From the NCBI RefSeq assembly GCF_002216775.1, contig NZ_CP022315.1, positions 1,240,001-1,304,000 on the forward strand: 64,000 nucleotides of DNA, in the 5' to 3' direction. A model generated the notes under the pieces. The model saw nothing but the letters and a program-made list of their open reading frames with translations. It searched no databases and was not told where the DNA came from. Positions 57,766-64,000 of the stretch are shown here, piece after piece. The translations under genes and the position numbers were made by a program. The stretch's first letter is position 1. Each line of letters opens with the position of its first letter. Source of the DNA: Virgibacillus phasianinus (lineage in GTDB: Bacteria > Bacillota > Bacilli > Bacillales > Amphibacillaceae).

Positions 57766-58932
57766 ATGTCCGAAGAAAATATCACCAGAATTTCAATAGA
57801 TGGTAAGGAATATATATTGATTGGCACTGCGCATGTATCAAAACACAGTGCGGAGCAGGTTAAAGAAGTAATAGATGCTGAAAATCCGGATTCCGTTTGT
57901 ATAGAACTCGATGAACAACGATACCAATCGATTATGGAGGGGAACAAATGGAAGGAGATGGATATCTTTAAGGTAATAAAAGAAAAAAAGGCTACATTGC
58001 TTTTAATGAATCTTGCTATTTCCTCTTTTCAAAAACGCATGGCAAAGCAATTAGGTATTAATGCCGGTCAGGAAATGATTCAGGGAATAGAGTCAGCGAA
58101 GGAAATCGATGCTGACCTCGTACTCGCTGACCGGAATATCCAGACAACCTTCTCGCGTATCTGGCATGGAATAGGACTAAAGGGAAAAGGTATGCTCCTC
58201 ATGTCTGTTATCGCGGGTATTTTTAATAAAGAAAGCATTACAGAAGAAGAGCTGGAGAAAATGAAATCACAGGATATGCTTAATTCAATGCTGCATGAAT
58301 TTACCGAGCATTTTCCCAAGCTAAAAACGCCCTTAATTGATGAACGGGACCAATATTTATCGCAGAAAATTAAAGATGCCCCAGGGGATAAGGTTGTAGC
58401 AGTCTTGGGAGCTGCGCATGTTCCGGGTATTAAAGAAGAAATTAAAAAAGAGCATGATTTGGAACGGCTATCAGAAGTTCCTCCCAAATCAAAGATTCCT
58501 AAAATTATTGCCTGGTCCATTCCAGTCCTATTTATTGCGATTATTGCTTATACCTTCTATTCCAATCCGGAAGCTGCACTCCAACAGACAATTAGCTGGG
58601 TGCTGTGGAATGGGGCGTTATCCGCAATAGGGGTTGCTATTGCTTTTGGGCATCCACTCGCCATTATTACGGCTTTTATCGCGGCACCAATAACATCGCT
58701 TGATCCAATCACCGCGGCGGGTTGGTTCGCTGGATTTGTCCAAGCCTATTTCGTTCGCCCGAAAGTAGGCGACTTTGAAAGCCTATCGGAAGATGTCTTT
58801 AGTGTAAAAGGTTTCTGGAATAATAAGGTTACCCGCGTTTTGCTTGTGGTTGTTATGGCAAATTTAGGGAGTTCACTCGGAACTTTCATCGGCGGGGCAG
58901 ATGTAGTTCGTTTGTTCATACAGAATTTATAA
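57766..58932 (+). CDS. TraB/PrgY-family membrane protein
   Basis: A 388-residue protein. The N-terminal domain has GTAHVSKHSAEQV (residue 20 onward), a CIELDEQRYQ segment, ADLVLADRNIQTTFSRIWHG and VVAVLGAAHVPGI, the conserved TraB (PF01963) pieces with possible metal ligands (His, Glu, Arg). The C-terminal third has about four membrane helices. Relatives include the PrgY pheromone-shutdown protein of enterococci; a membrane metalloprotease-like role has been suggested for the family. It is 15 bases before a small gene. Confidence 0.85.
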   Translation: MSEENITRISIDGKEYILIGTAHVSKHSAEQVKEVIDAENPDSVCIELDEQRYQSIMEGNKWKEMDIFKVIKEKKATLLLMNLAISSFQKRMAKQLGINAGQEMIQGIESAKEIDADLVLADRNIQTTFSRIWHGIGLKGKGMLLMSVIAGIFNKESITEEELEKMKSQDMLNSMLHEFTEHFPKLKTPLIDERDQYLSQKIKDAPGDKVVAVLGAAHVPGIKEEIKKEHDLERLSEVPPKSKIPKIIAWSIPVLFIAIIAYTFYSNPEAALQQTISWVLWNGALSAIGVAIAFGHPLAIITAFIAAPITSLDPITAAGWFAGFVQAYFVRPKVGDFESLSEDVFSVKGFWNNKVTRVLLVVVMANLGSSLGTFIGGADVVRLFIQNL

Positions 58933-58947
58933 AGCAGGAGGATTTAC

Positions 58948-59241
58948 ATGTATTTGATAGCGGAACAGCCGTATACGAAGGTGCAACGGGAAGTTAACAG
59001 TGTTGAACAGGTAAAAATTGAACATGAACGGGTTCTATACTTATATAATGAAAAGCTTGTCACGCAGCATCGTGAATTTCCTATTCAGGAGGTTCTTGAT
59101 GTATCCTATCGGACATTTGGCAAGGAAGGAGGTCTCCTGTATCTACACACAAGCGGAGGCCTTTTTACTTATACCGTAACTGCCTCGCCACAGAAATTTA
59201 TCGATGCTTTTAAAGAGCATAAAAAGAAGATAAGCCCATAG
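58948..59241 (+). CDS. 97-residue PH-like protein, unknown
   Basis: A soluble protein with seven short beta strands and one C-terminal helix (YLIAEQPYTKVQREVNSVEQ ... FPIQEVLDVSYRTFGKEGGL ... KFIDAFKEHKKK), an arrangement typical of bacterial PH-like domains. No family is confirmed. AGGAGG (58937-58942) precedes the ATG. It follows the TraB-family gene by 15 bases, hence probably the same transcript. Confidence 0.65.
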   Translation: MYLIAEQPYTKVQREVNSVEQVKIEHERVLYLYNEKLVTQHREFPIQEVLDVSYRTFGKEGGLLYLHTSGGLFTYTVTASPQKFIDAFKEHKKKISP

Positions 59242-59318
59242 TCGGTACGAAAAATTACCTGTGAGTATGACTCCTAAATAAATTTTCTTCTCCTTTATCC
59301 AAAATTATCAACTTGTCG

Positions 59319-59347
59319 GTATCATGACGTGTACCTATGCATACGAT
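59319..59347 (+). promoter_or_regulatory. Candidate sigma-E promoter of prkA
   Basis: GTATCAT (59319-59325), a 14-base spacer and CATACGAT (59340-59347) resemble the mother-cell sigma-E consensus (KMATATT-N14-CATACAMT). B. subtilis prkA is sigma-E dependent. The -10 half is the stronger match. Confidence 0.45.
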
Positions 59348-59379
59348 ATATAAACCCTGACATAGATGGAGGGAGTCAT

Positions 59380-61275
59380 TTGGATATATTAAATAAGGTG
59401 AAGAGCTACAGGGACGAAGAAAGACGGTTAATGTGGGAAGGAACATTTGCGGAGTATTTAGAGATTGTGAAGGAGAGGCCTGAGGTTGCCCAAACTGCCC
59501 ATTCACGCGTTTATAATATGATCAAAAGTTCTGGTTTGACGGAGAGAGACGGCAATAAAATGTACCAGTTCTTTGGCGAGGAAATTTTTGGACTGGAGGA
59601 AGCAATTGAACGATTGGTTGAAGAATACTTTCATCCAGCAGCAAAGCGACTTGACGTCAGGAAACGGATTCTCTTATTAATGGGACCCGTCAGTGGTGGT
59701 AAGTCGACAATTGTGACCATGATTAAGCGTGGTTTGGAGCAGTATTCCAGAACTGATGAGGGTGCAGTTTATGCGATCAAGGGATGTCCAATGCATGAGG
59801 ATCCATTGCACTTTATTCCTAACCATTTGCGGGATGACTTCTATGATGAATATGGTATTCGCATTGAGGGAAGCTTATCACCACTCAATCAGCTGCGGCT
59901 TGACCAGGAGTACGATGGAAATATGGAAAATGTAATGGTGGAAAGAATCTTTTTCTCAGAGGATCGCCGTGTAGGGATTGGTACATTTAGTCCGTCTGAT
60001 CCGAAGTCACAGGATATTGCTGATTTAACGGGCAGTATTGACTTCTCAACAATTGCCGAATATGGTTCAGAGTCTGATCCCCGGGCATATCGCTTTGATG
60101 GTGAATTGAACAAGGCCAATCGGGGAATGATGGAATTTCAGGAGATTTTAAAATGTGATGAGAAGTTTCTATGGCATTTGCTGTCGCTGACCCAAGAAGG
60201 AAATTTTAAAGCGGGAAGATTTGCCTTGATATCCGCTGATGAACTTATTATTGCTCATACAAACGAAGCGGAGTACCGTTCCTTTATTTCAAACAAGAAG
60301 AATGAGGCGCTCCATTCACGAATTATTGTTATGCCAATTCCGTATAACCTGCGCGTGAGCCAGGAAGAACGAATCTATGAAAAAATGATCAATGAAAGCG
60401 ATATGAAGCATGTGCATATTGCACCACACGCACTGCGGGTTGCAGCTATATTCTCCATTCTTACGAGGTTGAATGCTTCTAAAAAGCAAGGGGTTGACCT
60501 GGTAAAGAAAATGCGGCTTTATGATGGGGAGATTGTAGAAGGATATAACCAGGTTGATGTTGATGAACTAAGAAAAGAATTTCCAGAAGAGGGGATGAAT
60601 GGGATTGACCCTCGGTATGTAATCAACCGAATTTCATCAACGATCATTCGTAAGGAGGTTCCTTCAATCAATGCGCTGGATGTTTTGCGTTCGTTGAAAG
60701 ATGGGCTTGATCAGCATGCCTCCATTTCCCAAGAGGACCGGGAAGATTTCATGAATTATATTGCTGTAGCACGAAAAGAATATGACGAAATTGCCAAGAA
60801 GGAAGTACAGAAGGCATTCGTGTATTCGTATGAAGAGTCTGCGAAAACGTTGATGAACAACTACCTTGATAATGTGGAAGCATATTGCAATAAAAATAGA
60901 TTACGAGATCCATTAACTGGCGAAGAAATGAATCCAGATGAAAAGCTGATGCGCTCAATAGAAGAGCAAATTGGCATATCGGAAAATGCCAAAAAGGCTT
61001 TTCGAGAGGAAATTCTCATCCGTATTTCCGCCTATGCCAGAAAGGGTAAACGCTTTGATTACACTTCTCATGAGCGTTTGCGCGAAGCCATCCAAAAGAA
61101 ACTATTTGCAGATTTAAAAGATGTAGTCAAAATTACTACCTCATCACAAACACCGGATGAATCGCAGCTTAAGAAGGTTAACGAAGTGATTGCACGATTA
61201 ATTGATGAGTATGGTTATAATTCTATTTCAGCAAACGAATTACTGCGGTATGTTGGAAGCTTGCTTAATAGATAA
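59380..61275 (+). CDS. prkA: Serine protein kinase/protease PrkA
   Basis: A 631-residue AAA+ protein, full family length. It starts (TTG) LDILNKVKSYRDEERRLMWE, has Walker A GPVSGGKST (about residues 102-110), RFALISADELIIAHTNEAEY as sensor region, and a C-terminal kinase-like domain. PrkA supports sporulation in B. subtilis; homologues (YeaG) act in stress. TTG at 59380 is chosen for GGAGGG (59367-59373) and agreement with the known N-terminus; the open frame upstream has no binding site. Confidence 0.95.
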   Translation: MDILNKVKSYRDEERRLMWEGTFAEYLEIVKERPEVAQTAHSRVYNMIKSSGLTERDGNKMYQFFGEEIFGLEEAIERLVEEYFHPAAKRLDVRKRILLLMGPVSGGKSTIVTMIKRGLEQYSRTDEGAVYAIKGCPMHEDPLHFIPNHLRDDFYDEYGIRIEGSLSPLNQLRLDQEYDGNMENVMVERIFFSEDRRVGIGTFSPSDPKSQDIADLTGSIDFSTIAEYGSESDPRAYRFDGELNKANRGMMEFQEILKCDEKFLWHLLSLTQEGNFKAGRFALISADELIIAHTNEAEYRSFISNKKNEALHSRIIVMPIPYNLRVSQEERIYEKMINESDMKHVHIAPHALRVAAIFSILTRLNASKKQGVDLVKKMRLYDGEIVEGYNQVDVDELRKEFPEEGMNGIDPRYVINRISSTIIRKEVPSINALDVLRSLKDGLDQHASISQEDREDFMNYIAVARKEYDEIAKKEVQKAFVYSYEESAKTLMNNYLDNVEAYCNKNRLRDPLTGEEMNPDEKLMRSIEEQIGISENAKKAFREEILIRISAYARKGKRFDYTSHERLREAIQKKLFADLKDVVKITTSSQTPDESQLKKVNEVIARLIDEYGYNSISANELLRYVGSLLNR

Positions 61276-61286
61276 ATCAAGGAAAA

Positions 61287-61325
61287 ATAACAAGACTGAT
61301 CTGTTGTAGTCTTGTTATTTTTTTA
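61287..61325 (+). terminator. Terminator after prkA
   Basis: AATAACAAGACT pairs with AGTCTTGTTATT, followed by TTTTTT (61318-61324). It separates prkA from yhbH, so these are probably transcribed independently. Confidence 0.85.
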
Positions 61326-61354
61326 TAAAGATAAGAAAATAACAATGAAAAAAT

Positions 61355-61479
61355 GTCTAGCTCCGGCGCCCAGCGACTAGCAAATAGTTAGTCCTGATGA
61401 ATGTGCGGAAAGTTTACCGTACTTTCACAGTCCTATCTATTTGTACGTCACTAAACGGGGCGCCTGCGCTTTTCTAATC
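61355..61479. repeat. Interspersed Bacillaceae repeat, intact copy
   Basis: It begins GTCTAGCTCCGGCGCCCAGC, includes GACTAGCAAATAGTTAGTCC, an internal GAAAGT...ACTTTC hairpin and CCTATCTATTTGTACGTCAC, and ends CTAAACGGGGCGCCTGCGCT plus TTTCTAAT. The ends are inverted (GGCGCC arms). It occupies the gap between prkA and yhbH. Confidence 0.8.
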
Positions 61480-61556
61480 AAAAATGGGGGTATATTGACA
61501 ACAACTTGTTTGCGTCTGCATAAGCTAAAAAAAGCATAGATAGGAGAGAGGATACG

Positions 61557-62726
61557 ATGGAAGAAGAAAGTAAAAGTAGTTTTGTCGTCTCCAAGGAAAA
61601 CTGGTCCCTCCATCGCAAAGGCTTACAGGATCAAAAAAGGCATATGGATAAAGTGAAAGACGCTATTAAAAATAACCTACCAGATCTCGTAAGTGAAGAA
61701 AGGATTATCATGTCAAATGGCCGTGATGTTATTAAAATCCCAATCCGGTCGTTAGATGAATATAAAATCCGGTACAACTATGATAAATCAAAACATGTTG
61801 GCCAGGGTGATGGAGATAGTCAGGTTGGTGATGTCGTTGCTCGTGAACCGGGCGACGGCCAAGGAAAGAGCGGTGCTGGAAAAGGAAAACAGGCTGGAGA
61901 TCAACCTGGTTCAGATTATTATGAAGCAGAAGTATCACTGGCAGAATTAGAGGAAGCCTTGTTTAATGAATTGGAGCTCCCAAATCTGCAGCAAAAGGAA
62001 CAGGCTGAAATTAAGAATGAAAAAATTGAATTTAACGATGTCCGTAAAAAAGGGTTAATGGGCAACGTGGATAAAAAGCGAACGATTCTGACTGCATTAA
62101 AGCGGAATGCCCGTGAAGGAGTTCCGGGAATCACGCCGATTTATAACGATGACCTCCGATTTAAGACGTGGAATGATGTGACAAAGCCGGAATCGAAAGC
62201 AGTTGTGCTTGCGATGATGGATACAAGTGGATCAATGGGTACTTTTGAAAAGTATATCGCCAGAAGCTTCTTTTTCTGGATGACAAGATTTTTGCGAACG
62301 AAATATGAAACAGTTGAAATCGAATTTATTGCCCATCATACAGAAGCTAAAGTTGTGACAGAGGAAGCGTTTTTCTCAAAAGGAGAAAGTGGTGGAACAA
62401 TCTGTTCATCAGCTTATTTAAAGGCACTGGATCTTATTGATGAAAAATACCAGCCGTCACGGTTTAATATTTATCCGTTTCATCTATCAGATGGTGATAA
62501 CATTGCCTCCGATAACGCAAGATGCAGGAAACTTGTAGAAGAGATGATGGACGTTTCAAATATGTTTGGGTATGGGGAAATCAATGAAAGAAGCCGGAAT
62601 ACAACATTAATGAATGCATTTAGAGCGATTGATAATCCGAAATTCCGCCAATTTATCTTAAAGGATAAACGTGATGTATATCATGCAATGAAAAGTTTTT
62701 TCAGAAAAGAAGAGGCCCTCGTTTAA
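61557..62726 (+). CDS. yhbH: Stress/sporulation protein YhbH (DUF444)
   Basis: A 389-residue DUF444 protein. N-terminal basic helices ([20 protein letters not shown]), a Gly/Asp/Gln-rich flexible stretch ([20 protein letters not shown], about 81-118), then a von Willebrand A-like domain with [20 protein letters not shown] (about 219-238), a MIDAS-type DxSxS. It is the usual functional partner of PrkA and SpoVR (YeaG-YeaH-YcgB in E. coli). TAGGAGAG precedes ATG at 61557. Confidence 0.95.
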   Translation: MEEESKSSFVVSKENWSLHRKGLQDQKRHMDKVKDAIKNNLPDLVSEERIIMSNGRDVIKIPIRSLDEYKIRYNYDKSKHVGQGDGDSQVGDVVAREPGDGQGKSGAGKGKQAGDQPGSDYYEAEVSLAELEEALFNELELPNLQQKEQAEIKNEKIEFNDVRKKGLMGNVDKKRTILTALKRNAREGVPGITPIYNDDLRFKTWNDVTKPESKAVVLAMMDTSGSMGTFEKYIARSFFFWMTRFLRTKYETVEIEFIAHHTEAKVVTEEAFFSKGESGGTICSSAYLKALDLIDEKYQPSRFNIYPFHLSDGDNIASDNARCRKLVEEMMDVSNMFGYGEINERSRNTTLMNAFRAIDNPKFRQFILKDKRDVYHAMKSFFRKEEALV

Positions 62727-62730
62727 TAAC

Positions 62731-62763
62731 ATATCCCAAGTGGGCGGCCCCTGCTTGGGATAT
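62731..62763. terminator. Bidirectional terminator after yhbH
   Basis: ATATCCCAAG (62731-62740) is exactly complementary to CTTGGGATAT (62754-62763), with a GC-rich loop. It separates yhbH from a convergent small gene. Confidence 0.8.
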
Positions 62764-62769
62764 TATATA

Positions 62770-63117
62770 TTATTCACAAAGTTCAATTGAATAATGGCCG
62801 CGGTCATTTTTTAAATTGAAACGTGACCCATCAAATTGATAATTCGTGCTATCCTCAAGTGGTATTTCATATGTTGGTGAGGGAAGCGGCTCATGTTCAT
62901 GGTCATCATTCTCTATTACTCCTGTGCCATTTAATTGCAATATGTGTTTTGCTACATAATCATCGATTGTTGCATCCTGTTCCGCGTAGGAGACATTGTC
63001 TAAATTCATCAACGTTTCATCATTGTCCTCAATTTCATGTTTGAAAATCTTTATCCTTTTTCCTGTCCACTTTTGCAGCATTTCATTGAAATCCTCAATG
63101 GATAATTCCTGATTCAT
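62770..63117 (-). CDS. Acidic 115-residue protein, unknown
   Basis: A soluble, strongly acidic protein (about a quarter Asp/Glu): MNQELSIEDFNEMLQKWTGK, RIKIFKHEIEDNDETLMNLD, then DHEHEPLPSPTYEIPLEDST and RFNLKNDRGHYSIEL. The start at 63117 follows AAGAGGTGAT; the longer frame upstream lacks a site. It sits convergent to yhbH and divergent from the zinc-ribbon gene. No family is recognised. Confidence 0.65.
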   Translation of the reverse strand: MNQELSIEDFNEMLQKWTGKRIKIFKHEIEDNDETLMNLDNVSYAEQDATIDDYVAKHILQLNGTGVIENDDHEHEPLPSPTYEIPLEDSTNYQFDGSRFNLKNDRGHYSIELCE

Positions 63118-63337
63118 GATAATCACCTCTTGTTTAGACTTTCCAAGCTTTATTAAATAATACAGACGGAAACAAAGTAATAATTGACTATTTTGCAAAT
63201 TAATGTAGAATATGGATAACTCCACTGCAAACCCCACGGTATTTCTCTATAAAAGCACTTACACGCCTCCACCTTCTAAGTCTCAGATAATCTCATGCAT
63301 CTATTATCCAATTAAATGGTAAAGGAGAGAACCCCCC

Positions 63338-63760
63338 TTGGCATCTACTTATTCTGCGATGCAATGCCCCAATTGTGGTCGATCCGCAATCGAAGACTAT
63401 TACTACAAAATAGGTGAGCAATTCATTTGCTGCCATCGTTGCGATTATAATTACTCCAAAGTTATCGAACATGAAACAAGTCAGTATAAAGAGGACGCAT
63501 TCGGTGGTTACGGTATATTTATGGTAGTCAAAAAGAAAGGCAGCCGAGAAATAATCGTGTTAGACGGCGAACTTACCAATAATCAGTTGGAAAAATTCAC
63601 AAAGATTTTTTCGGAAAGTGAGGTAGACCAAAAGAGTAGCTATTTAGTTCATTTTAGTAATGGGCAATTCACTATTTTGCTCGGAACGTCTCCCAAAAAC
63701 TATTTTCTATCGTTTGAGGATTCTCTGGAAAAAGAAATTGGCGAAACAATCTGTTTCTAA
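63338..63760 (+). CDS. Zinc-ribbon protein, unknown
   Basis: A 140-residue protein. Cysteines C10, C13, C32 and C35 (MQCPNCGRSAIEDYYYKIGE, QFICCHRCDYNYSK) form a zinc-ribbon knuckle pair. The rest is a beta-rich domain (GGYGIFMVVKKKGSREIIVL, SYLVHFSNGQFTILLGTSPK). TTG at 63338 is the start, behind AAAGGAGAG. It lies just upstream of spoVR; a link to the PrkA-YhbH-SpoVR system is only positional. Confidence 0.65.
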   Translation: MASTYSAMQCPNCGRSAIEDYYYKIGEQFICCHRCDYNYSKVIEHETSQYKEDAFGGYGIFMVVKKKGSREIIVLDGELTNNQLEKFTKIFSESEVDQKSSYLVHFSNGQFTILLGTSPKNYFLSFEDSLEKEIGETICF

Positions 63761-63894
63761 AAATCCAAATAGGATTATAAGACCTGCAGTATTGCTAGCA
63801 AAAAATACAGATGGACAGCCTTAATATCAAATACATCGTTCATTATTTCCCTCCTGATTCATAAACTATAAAAAGTACATTTGGAGGGATCATA

Positions 63895-64000
63895 TTGACA
63901 GAAATGAAGGCGCTCCAACGCTCAATTGACGAAATTACGGAAATTGCATCCGGATTTGGACTTGATTTTTATCCAATGCGGTATGAAATTTGTCCTGCCG
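63895..64000 (+). CDS. spoVR: Stage V sporulation protein R (SpoVR), 5' end
   Basis: Only the first 35 codons are in the window: [20 protein letters not shown] and [15 protein letters not shown], an almost perfect match to the SpoVR N-terminus. SpoVR is a mother-cell protein needed for normal spore cortex formation and works in the same network as PrkA and YhbH. TTG at 63895 is preceded by TTGGAGGG. CATAAACT (63860-63867) is a possible sigma-E -10, with a poor -35. The gene runs off the end of the window. Confidence 0.93.
   Translation, partial: MTEMKALQRSIDEITEIASGFGLDFYPMRYEICPA

Noticed and set aside
61490-61526. Sigma-E promoter for yhbH from GTATATT and CATAAGCT
   Set aside because: The spacing is 22 bases instead of about 14. 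TTGACA at 61495 could be a sigma-A -35, but the -10 is poor, so no promoter is called.
1-64000. CRISPR arrays, tRNA or rRNA genes, prophage
   Set aside because: No direct repeats with spacers of CRISPR size, no tRNA cloverleaf or rRNA sequence, and no phage structural or integrase genes were recognised. The tandem arrays at 5946, 10510 and 12288 have no unique spacers.

Overview
The window is a stretch of low-GC Firmicutes chromosome. The best fit is an endospore-forming Bacillaceae of the Oceanobacillus/Virgibacillus/Lentibacillus kind. This rests on AGGAGG-type ribosome binding sites, frequent TTG/GTG starts, the sporulation genes prkA, yhbH and spoVR, a SinI-like antirepressor, B. subtilis-type operons (yclNOPQ, ykoFEDC, yvrCBA-like) and Bacillaceae-type interspersed repeats. 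Genus is an inference. No rRNA, tRNA, CRISPR array, prophage or transposase gene was seen; the only mobile element is a 211-bp MITE-like insertion.

Layout: 0-6 kb holds a DoxX-like protein, a composite repeat with a nested MITE, a frameshifted ABC exporter, several small membrane proteins, a Zn-dependent phospholipase C-like protein and a methyltransferase. 6.2-10 kb is a Fur-box-controlled petrobactin-type siderophore importer (yclNOPQ). 10-16.2 kb has a DnaA-box cluster, small metabolic genes, a divergent MarR / CBS-protein / MFS module, a Lin0512-family gene and a DUF192 gene. 16.3-23.5 kb is a complete Gram-positive Tad (Flp) pilus operon whose tadB carries a frameshift, followed by rlmH. 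24-36 kb has two TetR regulators, an unannotated SinI-like gene, mqo, an ABC drug exporter, a Nudix hydrolase, a frameshifted DUF346 beta-propeller lectin-like protein, a LysR regulator and a thioesterase.

36.2-47 kb is a 13-gene minus-strand cobalamin salvage operon behind a B12 riboswitch. It combines BtuFCD uptake, CbiZ/CbiB/CobD remodelling of cobinamides, CobU/CobS/CobC nucleotide-loop assembly, a PduO adenosyltransferase and CblT/CblS alpha-ribazole salvage. Its cbiP has lost the amidotransferase domain, and a palindromic repeat sits at the junction. 47-53.7 kb has an SDR/MarR pair, a PadR-DUF1700-DUF4097 operon, NADP-glutamate dehydrogenase and a uracil-DNA-glycosylase-like gene. 53.7-57.6 kb is ykoFEDC (HMP/thiamine ECF transporter) behind a TPP riboswitch. 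57.7-64 kb is a TraB-family protein and the prkA-yhbH-spoVR sporulation/stress trio, with two small unknown genes between yhbH and spoVR; spoVR runs off the window.

Three otherwise intact genes (ABC exporter, tadB, lectin) are each broken by loss of one base in a G or C homopolymer. This shared pattern may point to a sequencing or assembly artefact rather than gene decay. Three intergenic spaces carry degenerate tandem repeats with an exact 20- or 21-bp period.
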